From the NCBI GenBank assembly GCA_025351965.1, contig JANXUX010000451.1, forward strand, positions 1 to 39,017: 39,017 nt of DNA, written 5' to 3'. The DNA comes from Actinomycetes bacterium (GTDB taxonomy: Bacteria; Actinomycetota; Acidimicrobiia; Acidimicrobiales; Ilumatobacteraceae). The notes beneath the pieces were generated by a model. The model was not told where the DNA came from and did not search any database. It saw nothing but the letters and a program-made list of their open reading frames with translations. Position numbers and translations under genes: made by a program. Shown in pieces: positions 1-9,024 of this stretch (the stretch's first letter is position 1; each line of letters begins with the position of its first letter).

Positions 1-319
1 CCTCGACCGGCACCGGTACCGGCCCCGGTACCGGATCGAGCGACGCGTCGAGCGACGCATCGACGGCTTCGGAATCCGGCTCGACGACCGGGTCGGAGAC
101 CACTTCGGGGACACGCTCGGTGACCGGATCCAGATCCGGACCGCCGGCCGAAACAGCCGGACCGGGTGCAGGACCGAGCCCGAGCATCCGGTCGATCGAG
201 GGATCGTCGAAGTCGATCTCGTCGGCCGGGACCGGCTCGCCCTGGGCGAACGCGGCGAGCAGCTCCTGCAACGCCTTGTCCGGAACGCTCTCCTCGCCCC
301 CCAGCCTGGGATCGCTCAC
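1..319 (-). CDS. ftsQ: FtsQ-like division protein, N-terminal cytoplasmic part (partial, cut by window edge)
   Basis: An open frame begins at GTG 319-317, overlapping the murB stop as GTGA, and runs off the left edge, giving 106 residues without a stop. The visible part is acidic and Pro-rich (ends ...DASLDASLDPVPGPVPVPVE), with no membrane helix yet, which fits a disordered cytoplasmic tail before the single TM and POTRA domain of FtsQ/DivIB. FtsQ scaffolds the FtsL/FtsB division complex at the septum. The call rests on position: last gene after murB in a mraZ-to-murC cluster, where actinobacteria carry ftsQ. No FtsQ domain residue is inside the window, so another cluster protein cannot be excluded. 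The Pro-Val tail is encoded by repeated GGTACCGG units. Confidence 0.6.
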   Translation of the reverse strand, partial: MSDPRLGGEESVPDKALQELLAAFAQGEPVPADEIDFDDPSIDRMLGLGPAPGPAVSAGGPDLDPVTERVPEVVSDPVVEPDSEAVDASLDASLDPVPGPVPVPVE

Positions 320-1290
320 AGTGTCACCCCGACTTCGTCCTCGAACGGTGCATCGGGGAAACCCACGAGACGTACTTCGCTGCGCAGCACGAAGCCGGTC
401 TCAGCTGCAACTCGGTCCCGCACCAGCTCGATCAGGGCGAGCACGTCGGAGGCACTGCCGCCGTCGCTGCCCTGGATGAAGTTGGCGTGCTTGTCCGACA
501 CCGAGGCGCTACCGAGGCGGTGGCCGCGCAGCCCGACCTGCTCGATCAGCTCACCCGCGGCGAGCTCGCCGGGGATCGGGTTGACGAACACCGATCCGGC
601 GTTCTGGCCACCGGGTTGGCGTTCTCGGCGCCAACGGACGACCTCGTCGAGCTCGGTCTGGGAGACGTCCCGGTCCCCTGCAGCGAGCTGGATACGGGCC
701 TCGAGCACGACCTGATGGCTGGCGATGTCACTCCCCCGGAACCGCAGCCCGAGACGGTCTGCGTCGAGCCAACCAATCGAATCGGCGAGCAGATCGAAGA
801 GGTGCACGTCGACGAGGCAGGCCTGGATGTCGCTGCCGTGGCCGCCAGCGTTCATGCGTACTGCGCCACCGATGCTGCCGGGCACGCCGACGGCCCACTC
901 GAACCCGGTGAGTGCTTCGCCGACCAAGCGCCGAGCGAGCTGCGGCAGCCACGCCGAGGCCGACGCGACGACACGGTCGCCCTCGACGCAGTACTGCATC
1001 GCCGAGGCGTTGCTGACCAGACCGGACAGGTGCGCGAGCGAGACGGCGATGCCGCCGAAACCCGAGTCGGCGACGAGCAGGTTCGAACCCTTGCCGACGA
1101 CGAGCACAGGCAGCTCGCAGACCGCAAGTGCCTCGGCGATGGTGTGCAGATCGTCGATCGTGCGCGGCCGGGCCATGAGCGCAGCTGCGCCACCGACTCG
1201 GTAGGTCGTCATCGGGGCGAGGGGTACATCGCGCGCAGCGATGTCGCCGAGCAACGCGGCAGCGCGCTCGATGCGTGCGACGGGACTCAT
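316..1290 (-). CDS. murB: UDP-N-acetylenolpyruvoylglucosamine reductase MurB
   Basis: MurB reduces UDP-GlcNAc-enolpyruvate to UDP-MurNAc with FAD and NADPH in the cytoplasm. The 324-residue product has the FAD-binding fold: TTYRVGG (res. 28-34), GKGSNLLVADSGF (66-78) and GFEWAVGVPGSIGGAV (129-144). The C-terminal catalytic part has NAGSVFVNP with proton-donor Ser233 and the late Glu305 in LRSEVRLVG. The single-Ser, GSxFxNP layout is that of type I/II MurB. The frame is open upstream to about 1581, but ATG 1290 overlaps the murC stop (ATGA) and gives the normal family length, so the longer start is rejected. Product feeds MurC, encoded just upstream. Confidence 0.96.
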   Translation of the reverse strand: MSPVARIERAAALLGDIAARDVPLAPMTTYRVGGAAALMARPRTIDDLHTIAEALAVCELPVLVVGKGSNLLVADSGFGGIAVSLAHLSGLVSNASAMQYCVEGDRVVASASAWLPQLARRLVGEALTGFEWAVGVPGSIGGAVRMNAGGHGSDIQACLVDVHLFDLLADSIGWLDADRLGLRFRGSDIASHQVVLEARIQLAAGDRDVSQTELDEVVRWRRERQPGGQNAGSVFVNPIPGELAAGELIEQVGLRGHRLGSASVSDKHANFIQGSDGGSASDVLALIELVRDRVAAETGFVLRSEVRLVGFPDAPFEDEVGVTL

Positions 1291-2756
1291 TGCGTCGCCG
1301 CGAGATCGTCGCGCGCTGTGATCACTTCCTCCGGCAGCGAGGCGATGTCTCCGCAGCCCATCGAGATGGACACGTCTCCCGGACGCAACGCGCCGGCGAG
1401 GTACTCGATCAGGTCGGCGCGACGAGGCAACCAGACAACTCGTGCGCGTGGGTGGGCATCGAGGACCGCGTTGACGACCAGTTTGCCGGTGACACCCGGG
1501 ATCGGTGTGGTGCCCGATGCGAAGATGTCGGTGAGCACGACGAGGTCGGCGTCGACGAAGGCGTCGCGATACGCGGGCCACAGCTCGGCCATCCGGTTGT
1601 ACCGGTTCGGTTGGAACACGGCCACGATGCGCTTCCAGCTGTCGCCGCTCTGCCGGGCGGCCGCCAGCACGGCGGCGATCTCGGTCGGCAGGTGGGCGTA
1701 GTCGTCGACCAGCGTCGCCCCGCCGCTGTGCCCGCGGATGTCGAAGCGCCGGGCGACGCCGCCGAAACGGGCCAACGACGCAGCGACGACCTCGAACGGG
1801 ATACCGATCTCCAACGCCATCGCGACCACGCCGGTCGCGTTCTGCACGTTGTGCGTGCCGCGCAGCGGCAGGTGGACCTCACCGAGGCGCACCCCGGCGT
1901 GCACGACCCCGAACCGGAACGAGCCGTCGTCCGGGTGGAGGTCGACCGCTCGGTAGTCCGCTCCGGGCGCGAGCCCATAGGTCACCGCCCCGTGGCGCGT
2001 CGCCAATGCCATGCAGACTGCATCGTCGGCGCAGAGCACCTTCGGCCCCGGGATCTGGCCGAGGTAGGCATCGAAGCTGGCGACGATGCCTTCGAACGAG
2101 CCGAAGTGGTCGAGATGGTCGGTCTCGACGTTGGTCAGGATCGTGCCGTGCAGCGGCAGCTCGAGATGGGTGCCATCGCTCTCGTCGGCCTCGACCACGA
2201 ACCACTCGCCACCGGTCCACTGCGCGCCGGTGCCCGTGTCCGTGACATCGCCACCGATGACGAAGCTGGGCCGCAGGCCGGCCTCGGCGAGGGCGAGCAT
2301 CAACATGCTCGACGTCGTCGTCTTGCCGTGGGTGCCGGCGACCGCGATCGATCGGGCCTGGGCGCAGATGCCGGCCAACATGCCGGCCCTGCTGAGGACC
2401 AGGCTGCCCAGGCGGCGGGCTTCGTCGAGCTCGATGTTGCGGACAGGCACAGCGGAGGACGCCGTGACCGCGTCGACGCCATGGACAGTGGACCGGTCGT
2501 GCTCGACATGGATCTGGATGCCTGCTGCCCGCAACCGATCGAGGATCGGCTTCTCGCGCATGTCACTGCCCGACACGGTGTGGCCCATCTCGGCGAGCAC
2601 AATCGCAATGGCGCTCATCCCGGGACCGCCGACACCGACGACGTGCAGCCGCTTCGGCGCCCCGAGATCGATCGGCGCGTCCGGCGGCGGCGCGGCGAGA
2701 GGTCCCGGTGCCGTATCCGGCGCCGTCTCCGGGGAAGCCTGCGGTGACGCGCTCAT
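1287..2756 (-). CDS. murC: UDP-N-acetylmuramate--L-alanine ligase MurC
   Basis: MurC adds L-Ala to UDP-MurNAc using ATP, the first step of stem-peptide assembly. The 489-residue protein has a Rossmann N-terminal domain (VVGVGGPGMSAIA, res. 39-51), the Mur-ligase P-loop GTHGKTTTSS (141-150), NVETDHLDHFGSF in the central domain and a C-terminal domain with DDYAHLPTEI. The first ~30 residues are Ala/Pro-rich and poorly conserved in character; a later start is possible but the ATG overlaps the murG stop as ATGA, matching the cluster's coupling pattern. It lies between murG and murB. Confidence 0.97.
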   Translation of the reverse strand: MSASPQASPETAPDTAPGPLAAPPPDAPIDLGAPKRLHVVGVGGPGMSAIAIVLAEMGHTVSGSDMREKPILDRLRAAGIQIHVEHDRSTVHGVDAVTASSAVPVRNIELDEARRLGSLVLSRAGMLAGICAQARSIAVAGTHGKTTTSSMLMLALAEAGLRPSFVIGGDVTDTGTGAQWTGGEWFVVEADESDGTHLELPLHGTILTNVETDHLDHFGSFEGIVASFDAYLGQIPGPKVLCADDAVCMALATRHGAVTYGLAPGADYRAVDLHPDDGSFRFGVVHAGVRLGEVHLPLRGTHNVQNATGVVAMALEIGIPFEVVAASLARFGGVARRFDIRGHSGGATLVDDYAHLPTEIAAVLAAARQSGDSWKRIVAVFQPNRYNRMAELWPAYRDAFVDADLVVLTDIFASGTTPIPGVTGKLVVNAVLDAHPRARVVWLPRRADLIEYLAGALRPGDVSISMGCGDIASLPEEVITARDDLAATQ

Positions 2757-3874
2757 CGTCCGGCAGCCGTTCGTTCGATGAGCTCGACGAGCAGTCCGCT
2801 GCGGTGCGCGGATCCGGCCTCGAATGCGGCAGCGGCCATCGCAGCCAGCGACTCCGGATCGCCGGCGAGGTCGGTGACGATCGTTGCGAGCCGTGGCGCA
2901 TCGAGCTCGGACTCGTTCAGCACGATGGCGGCGCGCACGTCTGCGAGGATGCGTGCGTTGTCGGTCTGGTGGTCGTCGGCAGACGCCGCCCAGGGGATGA
3001 TCACCGACGGCATGCCCGCTGTGGACAGCTCGGCGATGGTGCTCGCGCCGGCCCGGGTGACCATCAGGTCGGCCGCGGCGTAGACGTCGACCATACGGTC
3101 CTCGTATCCGATCACGTCGTACATGATGCCCGTCTCGCCGGACCGTTCCGCAGCAGCACCGCCGAGGAACCTGTCACCGACCACGTGACGCACGGCGATG
3201 TCGCTGCGGCCGGAGAGCACCTCCACCATCGCGCTCACTGCGTCGTTGAGCACCTTCGAACCGAGCGATCCGCCGAACACGGCGACGACGAAGCGGTCCT
3301 GCGGGATCCCGAGCGCCAGGCGCGAGCCTGCGCGTGAAGCAGCGCGGTCGAGGAGGACGAGGTCACGTCGCACCGGAGCCCCGGTGTGTTGCGCGCGGCG
3401 TAACGCGGATCCTTCGAACGCGACCGCGCACGTGGTCGCGAACCTCGCGCTGACCCGGCTGGCGAGTCCGGGCGTGCGGTCGTAGCTGACGACGACGATC
3501 GGGATCCCGCGCAGTCGCGCCGCGAACGTCGCCGGGAAGCTGGCGTACCCACCGACCGACACGACCACGGCCGGGCGCAGTGTCTTCAGCAATCGACGCG
3601 CCGCGACGACCGAACGGATCAGCTTCAACGGGAACGTGAGGTTGCTCGCCGCGAGACGGCGCTGGAGCCCGACGACGTCGAGGAACTCGTACGGATAGGC
3701 GGTCGCTGGCAGGAGGCGCGTCTCGATGCCGCGACGTGCGCCGATGTACACGATCTCGTCGGGTCGGTGGCCGGCGGCCACGAGCGCGTCCGCGATCGCA
3801 ATCGCGGGCAGCACGTGCCCGGAGGTGCCGCCGCCGGTGATCACGGCGAACGCCGTTGCGGACCGCACGGTCAC
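2753..3874 (-). CDS. murG: Undecaprenyl-PP-MurNAc-pentapeptide GlcNAc transferase MurG
   Basis: MurG transfers GlcNAc to lipid I to make lipid II on the inner face of the membrane (GT28 family). Visible motifs: GGGTSGHVLP near the N-terminus (res. 14-23, the canonical loop is GGGTGGH), VGGYASFPA, VFGGSLGSKVLND and the donor-binding TRAGASTIAELSTAGMP. The open frame extends about 160 nt further upstream into ftsW, but GTG 3874 overlaps the ftsW stop (GTGA) and yields a 373-residue protein of normal size; GTG 3868 is an alternative. Where many MurGs have HEQN in the middle, this one has VSYDRTPGLASR, a mild divergence. Confidence 0.95.
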   Translation of the reverse strand: MTVRSATAFAVITGGGTSGHVLPAIAIADALVAAGHRPDEIVYIGARRGIETRLLPATAYPYEFLDVVGLQRRLAASNLTFPLKLIRSVVAARRLLKTLRPAVVVSVGGYASFPATFAARLRGIPIVVVSYDRTPGLASRVSARFATTCAVAFEGSALRRAQHTGAPVRRDLVLLDRAASRAGSRLALGIPQDRFVVAVFGGSLGSKVLNDAVSAMVEVLSGRSDIAVRHVVGDRFLGGAAAERSGETGIMYDVIGYEDRMVDVYAAADLMVTRAGASTIAELSTAGMPSVIIPWAASADDHQTDNARILADVRAAIVLNESELDAPRLATIVTDLAGDPESLAAMAAAAFEAGSAHRSGLLVELIERTAAGR

Positions 3875-5073
3875 CGAGGTGTGACGTGGCGGGCGACGTT
3901 GAGCAGCAGCCCGGCCGCGGCCATGCAGACGAACAGGGAGCTGCCGCCGGACGACACGAACGGCAGCGTCAGGCCTGTGACGGGCATCGCCCCGCTGACA
4001 CCGCCGATGTTGATGACGGCCTGCACGGCGAGCCACGCGACGATGCCGCCGGCGAGCAGGGTTCCGAACCGGTCCCGCGCCGCGAGGGCGACCTGCACGC
4101 CGCCGTAGGTCAACAGCAAGAAGCCGCCGATCACGGCGACGACGCCGATCAGGCCGAGCTCCTCGCCGATGACGGCGAAGATGAAGTCACTGTGCGCAAG
4201 CGGGAGGTAGCCCCACTTGGACGGGCCGCTGCCGACTCCCGTTCCGCTCACCCCTCCGGTCGCCATGCCGATCATCGCCTGGTACACCTGGTAACTCAGG
4301 TAGTCCTTGTGTGCGGTGATGTCCAAGAACGCAGTGAACCGGTTGTAGCGACGCTGGCTGGTGAACACGAACGCGAGCCCGAGTGCCGTTGCGCCGAGAC
4401 CCATGAACGTCATCGGGATCAGCGGCGCCCCGCCGATGAACAGCACGGCGAACACGACCGAGGACAGCACGATCGCTGAGCCGAGGTCGCCCTGCAGCAT
4501 GCACAGCGCTGCGCCGGCGCCGGCCGCGAACATGAGCGGCCACAGCGTGCGGCGCAGGTTCGACATCTCCTTCTCGCGACGGGCGAGCACGTCTGCGCAG
4601 TAGACGAGCATCGCCAGCTTCAAGAACTCCGACGGTTGGAAGCCGATCGGCCCGATGAAGACCCATGCACGCGCCTCGTTCACCGACTGCCCGAGACCCG
4701 GGACGAACGGCAGGATCATCAGCGCGAACGCGCCGACGAGGATCAACGGGATCACCCGGCGCCACCGGTGGTACGGGATTTTCGCTGTGACGATCATCGC
4801 CACTCCGCCGAGCACCGCCCACAGCAGTTGCCGGTTGAAGATCCTCCATGGAGAGTTGCCCTGGTGCAGCGACGTAATGGCCGACGCCGAGAACACCATC
4901 ACCAGCCCGAGCATGATCAGGAAGAGGACAACGAAGGCGATCATGTAGAACGCCGTCGGCGGTGGGCCGAGCGGACGTGTCTGCGCGCGACGAGAGGGAT
5001 GACCGCGCTGTGCAGCCGTGCGCTCGAGGGCTTGGCGGCGGCGATCGCCGATCAGCGTGGTACCCGTGCTCAT
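3871..5073 (-). CDS. ftsW: Septal peptidoglycan glycosyltransferase FtsW (SEDS family)
   Basis: FtsW polymerises lipid II at the septum together with FtsI. The 400-residue product has a basic ~40-residue cytoplasmic N-terminus followed by about ten hydrophobic segments. SEDS signatures are present: EARAWVFIGPIGFQPSEFLK in the large extracellular loop region, SQRRYNRFTAFLD, HSDFIFAVIGEELGL and the C-terminal TGLTLPFVSSGGSSL. The ATG overlaps the murD stop (ATGA) and the stop overlaps the murG GTG. FtsW rather than RodA is chosen because of its place in the dcw cluster. Confidence 0.96.
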   Translation of the reverse strand: MSTGTTLIGDRRRQALERTAAQRGHPSRRAQTRPLGPPPTAFYMIAFVVLFLIMLGLVMVFSASAITSLHQGNSPWRIFNRQLLWAVLGGVAMIVTAKIPYHRWRRVIPLILVGAFALMILPFVPGLGQSVNEARAWVFIGPIGFQPSEFLKLAMLVYCADVLARREKEMSNLRRTLWPLMFAAGAGAALCMLQGDLGSAIVLSSVVFAVLFIGGAPLIPMTFMGLGATALGLAFVFTSQRRYNRFTAFLDITAHKDYLSYQVYQAMIGMATGGVSGTGVGSGPSKWGYLPLAHSDFIFAVIGEELGLIGVVAVIGGFLLLTYGGVQVALAARDRFGTLLAGGIVAWLAVQAVINIGGVSGAMPVTGLTLPFVSSGGSSLFVCMAAAGLLLNVARHVTPR

Positions 5074-6485
5074 GACGCTGCTCCGTGTCGTTCGGGGATG
5101 ATCTCTGCAGGGATGGTGTCGTCGGACGGAGTCCAGCCGAAGCGCTCGTGGACGAGCGACCGGAAGTCGTCACCGCGGGCCGGGTAGCCACCATCGGGGT
5201 ACCAGTCGAAGCTTGCGCATGCGGGCGACAGCACCACGGCGTCGCCCTCGACCGCCATCGCACCGGCCACGGCGACGGCATCGCGCATCGATGCGGCGCG
5301 CTCGACCGGGCAGATGCCGGCGAAGATGCCGGCGACCAGGTCGGCGGCCTCGCCGATCGCGACGACGCCGCGCATGCGCTGCGGCTCCGAACCGAGCTCG
5401 CTCAAGTCGAGGCCCTTGTTGCGGCCGCCGGCGATCAGCACGAGCGAGTCGAACGCCCGGATGGCGGTGATCGCAGCATGCGGGGTCGTGGCCTTGGAGT
5501 CGTTGAACCAGGAGACGCCATCGGCCTCTCCGACAGGCTCGAGGCGATGCGCCGGACCGACGAACGAGCCGAGCGCACGAGCGATCGCAGCACTGTCGGC
5601 GAGGCCGGCCTCACTCACGAGCGCTGCAGCGGCGAGTGCGTTGGTGATGTCGTGGGGAAGCGCCCGGTTCATCTCGCCGACTGCGCAGATCTCGCCCCGT
5701 GGACCGACGAGGCGACGCACGTCCGCATCGTCGGTGTCACAGCGGTAGTCGCTACCGGTCAGGCCGAAGGTCACGTGTCGAGCCGGTGAAACTGCGAGCT
5801 GGGCCATCACGACCGGGTCGTCGATGAAGCCGATCGCGGTGTCGTCGTCGTGCTGGTACATCCACATGCGTGCCTTGGCCAGCTCGTAGCTGGTCATGTC
5901 GGTGTGCCAGTTGAGGTGATCGGGGGCGAGGTTCAGCCACACCGCAGCATCGGGCCGGAAGCACGTCGTCCAACTGAGTCGGAAGCTGGTGCACTCGACC
6001 ACGAAGACATCGACCGTGTCGTCGGCGATCGCGTCGACGAGCGGGACGTCGGTGTTGCCGACGGCAACGGCATGGTGCCCCGCGGCCCGCAGCATCTCGG
6101 TCGCGAGGAACGTCGTGGTGGTCTTGCCGTCGGTGCCGGTGACGGCGAGCATCGGCCGGGGTCCGCCGGGACGCAGTTGCTCCCATTCGTAGGCGAGATC
6201 GATCTCGGTGCGCAGTGGTCGACCGGCGGCCATCGCGGCCAGTACGACGGCGTGCGTCTCGGGGATGCCCGGGGCAGGCGCGACGAGGTCGGCCCCATCG
6301 ACCAGTTCGGTGATGCGCGTCGCGTCGGGTGCCGCGTGCAGTTCGATGCCGAGTGCGTCGGCGACGGCCTGTTTGGCGGGCGTGACATGGTCATCGGCTG
6401 CGACGACGTCGTATCCGCGCGCCACCAGGGCGCGCATCACGGCCTCGCCGGCGATCGCCACGCCGTAGACGAGGACGCGCGTCAT
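5070..6485 (-). CDS. murD: UDP-MurNAc-L-Ala--D-Glu ligase MurD
   Basis: MurD adds D-Glu to UDP-MurNAc-L-Ala. The 471-residue protein has the three Mur-ligase domains: an N-terminal Rossmann-type domain, the P-loop TGTDGKTTT (res. 116-124), NLAPDHLNWH and a C-terminal domain with NDSKATTPHA and IAGGRNKGLD. Several positions differ from common MurD: Asp for Asn in TGTNGKTT, GNTDVPL where GNIGxP is usual, and ECTSFRLSW where E-x-SSFQL is usual. The fold and order are intact, so it is probably a functional, divergent MurD. Start ATG overlaps the mraY stop by ATGA. Confidence 0.92.
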   Translation of the reverse strand: MTRVLVYGVAIAGEAVMRALVARGYDVVAADDHVTPAKQAVADALGIELHAAPDATRITELVDGADLVAPAPGIPETHAVVLAAMAAGRPLRTEIDLAYEWEQLRPGGPRPMLAVTGTDGKTTTTFLATEMLRAAGHHAVAVGNTDVPLVDAIADDTVDVFVVECTSFRLSWTTCFRPDAAVWLNLAPDHLNWHTDMTSYELAKARMWMYQHDDDTAIGFIDDPVVMAQLAVSPARHVTFGLTGSDYRCDTDDADVRRLVGPRGEICAVGEMNRALPHDITNALAAAALVSEAGLADSAAIARALGSFVGPAHRLEPVGEADGVSWFNDSKATTPHAAITAIRAFDSLVLIAGGRNKGLDLSELGSEPQRMRGVVAIGEAADLVAGIFAGICPVERAASMRDAVAVAGAMAVEGDAVVLSPACASFDWYPDGGYPARGDDFRSLVHERFGWTPSDDTIPAEIIPERHGAAS

Positions 6486-7531
6486 CGCTTGCCGACCTGC
6501 TTGGAGAAGTCGGCGATGAACAGCGCGAGCGCACTCGCCACGCAGATGCCCGAGATCAGCCAGAAGCGGATGATGACGGTCGTCTCCGGCCAGCCGACGA
6601 GCTCGAAGTGGTGGTGGATGGGCGACATCCGGAACAACCGCTTCTTGCGACCGCTGGCCTTGAACACGATCATCTGGATCGCCACCGAGCCGGCCTCCAT
6701 CACGTTGATCCCACAGATCAGGATCAACAGCACATGGGTGTTGAGGGTGAGCGCGAGCAGGGACAGTGCCGTGCCGAGACCGAGCGCTCCGACGTCACCC
6801 ATGAAGATCCGCGCCGGCGCCGCGTTGAACCAGAGGAAGCCACCGCATGCGCCGGCGAATGCGGCTGCGAGAACGGCGAGGTCGAGTGGGTTGACGACGT
6901 CGGCGTAGATGTCGCGGTAGCGCAGCGCGACGTACCCGATGATGGTGAACGCGAGGAAGCCCATCAGCGCCGACCCACCGGCCAGGCCGTCGAGGCCGTC
7001 GGTGACGTTGACCGCGTTGCTCGTCGCCCAGATCATCGTGCCCGCCCAGAGCACCCAGACGTACCACGGCACGTTCAGGCCGGGCAGCGTGGCCCGGGTC
7101 ACCGAGATGGTGCGGCTGATGCCGGTCGATTCCACCAGCCACAGTGCGATGAGGCAGCTCAGCCCGAGCGTGATCCAGCTCTTCTTCTTCCAGAAGATGC
7201 CCCGGTTGTGGCTCTTCTTGACCTTGATGTAGTCGTCGAGGAACCCCATGAACGACATGACGAGGATGCCGACCCACGCGATCACGGCCTGGTCGGAGAA
7301 AGCCAGGTCACGCAGGTGGGCGACCATCCACCCGACAAATGCAGCGACGACGATCGCCAATCCGCCCATCGTCGGGGTGCCGGCCTTGTTCATGTGGTGC
7401 TCGGGACCGAGGTCTTCTTTGCCGAGGATCGGCTGGCCCTTGCCCCGCGTCCGGAAGAACGAGATCAGGATGCGCGAACCGATCAGCGAGACGATCATCG
7501 CAGTGGCGCCCGCGAACATGATGGCAATCAC
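6482..7531 (-). CDS. mraY: Phospho-MurNAc-pentapeptide translocase MraY
   Basis: MraY moves phospho-MurNAc-pentapeptide from UDP to undecaprenyl phosphate, making lipid I. The 349-residue product is an integral membrane protein with GTPTMGG (res. 51-57), the metal-binding FLDDYIKV (97-104), NAVNVTDGLDGLA (172-184), FMGDVGALGLG (243-253, with catalytic-region Asp246) and the cytoplasmic triple-His SPIHHHFE (303-310). The usual FMGDTGSLALG signature has Val and Ala in place of Thr and Ser. Translation starts at GTG 7531, overlapping the murE stop as GTGA. murF, normally between murE and mraY, is absent. Confidence 0.97.
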   Translation of the reverse strand: MIAIMFAGATAMIVSLIGSRILISFFRTRGKGQPILGKEDLGPEHHMNKAGTPTMGGLAIVVAAFVGWMVAHLRDLAFSDQAVIAWVGILVMSFMGFLDDYIKVKKSHNRGIFWKKKSWITLGLSCLIALWLVESTGISRTISVTRATLPGLNVPWYVWVLWAGTMIWATSNAVNVTDGLDGLAGGSALMGFLAFTIIGYVALRYRDIYADVVNPLDLAVLAAAFAGACGGFLWFNAAPARIFMGDVGALGLGTALSLLALTLNTHVLLILICGINVMEAGSVAIQMIVFKASGRKKRLFRMSPIHHHFELVGWPETTVIIRFWLISGICVASALALFIADFSKQVGKR

Positions 7532-8988
7532 AGCCCTGGCTCCTTGTTCATTGTCTCCAGCAGCTCCCGGGCAACCGCGTGGTCGTCGAAGGGAGCGACC
7601 GAGGCGGCAAAGGTTTGAGTGGTTTCGTGGCCCTTACCGGCGATGACGACCACGTCGCCCCGGCCGGCGGCCCGCAGCGCAATCTCGATTGCCTGATGAC
7701 GTTCTGGTTCCACCGCGATCCGGCCACGGTAGTCCGCGGGTACCCCCGCGATGATGTCATTGATGATCGCGGCGGGGTCCTCCGAGCGTGGGTTGTCCGA
7801 CGTGACGACGATGACGTCAGCGGACATCGCAGCCGCGCGGCCCATCTGTGGACGCTTGTCGCGATCACGGTCACCCCCGCAGCCGAACACCACGATGACC
7901 AGGGCAGCTGTGATCCCTCGTGCCGCTGCCAGCACCTCGGTCAGCGCGTCGGGCGTATGGGCATAGTCGACCACGACCGTGAACGGCTGCCCGGTCTCGA
8001 CGGGCTCGAACCGGCCGCGCACGGGAGCTGTCGCGGAGATCGCCCCGGCGATGTCCGCCGGCGTGTGACCGAGGACCCCGAGAGTGGTCGCCGCAGCGAG
8101 GCTGTTGAGCACGTTGAAGCGGCCGCCGAGACCGACCCGGAGCCGGTGGCCGCGCCACGTGTAGCTGTGCTCGAACGGGCCGACGACGACGTCGGACGCA
8201 TCCGCCGCGGAATACGTCGACATCGGCACCCGCGCGGTGTCGACGAGCAACTGTCCGTGGACATCGTCGATGTTGACGACGCCATGGTCGCTCAGCGACG
8301 ACTCGAAGAGCCGGGCTTTGGCGGCGAAGTAGCGCTCCTGGGTCCCGTGGAGATCGAGATGATCGTGACCGAGGTTGGTGAACACCGCGACACGGAACCG
8401 CGTACCGCCGACACGGTCGAGAGCCAGGGCGTGCGACGAGACCTCCATCGCCACCGCCACCCTGCCCTCGTCGCGGAAGTCGGCCAATCGGCGCTGCAGG
8501 TCGGGGGCCTCCGGTGTCGTGAGTGCGCCGGACAACGTGCCGATGACGCCCGTCGACCGGCCGAGCGCCTCCAGAGTCGCGGCCAGGATGTGCGCAGTGG
8601 TCGTCTTGCCGTTCGTGCCGGTGACGCCGATCACCTGCAGCGTCGAGCTGGGGTGATCGAAGTAGGCAGCGGACAGCGGCCCCATCGCTCGACGCGTGTC
8701 GGACACCACCACCTGAGCGGCGACGCCGTCGATTGCAACTTCGTGATCGACGACGAGGACCGACGCGCCGGCGTCAACTGCGGCCTGTGCGAACGCGTGG
8801 CCGTCGGAGCGGTCCCCGCGAAGGCAGAAGAACATCGAACCGATGGTGACCGCACGGGAATCGAAGGTCACCGACGTCACGGTCGGGTCGATCGCAACCG
8901 CCGACTGCGACGGAACGACACGGACCGAGAGCGGTGCAGCCGCGGCGAGCACGGCCGAGAGCGGACTGGTGCGGATGCGCTCACTCAT
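7528..8988 (-). CDS. murE: UDP-MurNAc-tripeptide synthetase MurE, meso-diaminopimelate type
   Basis: MurE adds the third residue of the stem peptide. The 486-residue protein has the substrate-binding N-terminal domain (TFDSRAVTIGSMFFCLRG, res. 41-58), P-loop TGTNGKTTT (123-131), TTPEAPDLQ, EVSSHALAL with the family's conserved SSHAL, and TNLGHDHLDLHG. The C-terminal domain has SDNPRSEDP; DNPR (398-401) is the signature of enzymes adding meso-diaminopimelate rather than lysine, so mDAP-type peptidoglycan is inferred. It is a normal-length single MurE, not a MurE-MurF fusion. A 36-nt gap separates it from ftsI, the only non-coupled junction between ftsL and ftsQ. Confidence 0.96.
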   Translation of the reverse strand: MSERIRTSPLSAVLAAAAPLSVRVVPSQSAVAIDPTVTSVTFDSRAVTIGSMFFCLRGDRSDGHAFAQAAVDAGASVLVVDHEVAIDGVAAQVVVSDTRRAMGPLSAAYFDHPSSTLQVIGVTGTNGKTTTAHILAATLEALGRSTGVIGTLSGALTTPEAPDLQRRLADFRDEGRVAVAMEVSSHALALDRVGGTRFRVAVFTNLGHDHLDLHGTQERYFAAKARLFESSLSDHGVVNIDDVHGQLLVDTARVPMSTYSAADASDVVVGPFEHSYTWRGHRLRVGLGGRFNVLNSLAAATTLGVLGHTPADIAGAISATAPVRGRFEPVETGQPFTVVVDYAHTPDALTEVLAAARGITAALVIVVFGCGGDRDRDKRPQMGRAAAMSADVIVVTSDNPRSEDPAAIINDIIAGVPADYRGRIAVEPERHQAIEIALRAAGRGDVVVIAGKGHETTQTFAASVAPFDDHAVARELLETMNKEPGL

Positions 8989-9024
8989 AGCTGCATCATG
9001 GCCGGAGCCCGACGGCCGCGACCG

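Noticed and set aside
1-40. GGTACCGG repeats at the left edge as an operator or recombination site
   Set aside because: They lie inside an intact reading frame and encode a Pro-Val repeat, so codon repetition is a sufficient explanation.
166-2747. Long plus-strand frames (166-1701 and 1275-2747) antisense to murB and murC
   Set aside because: Low-complexity translations without recognisable motifs; the minus-strand genes explain the region.
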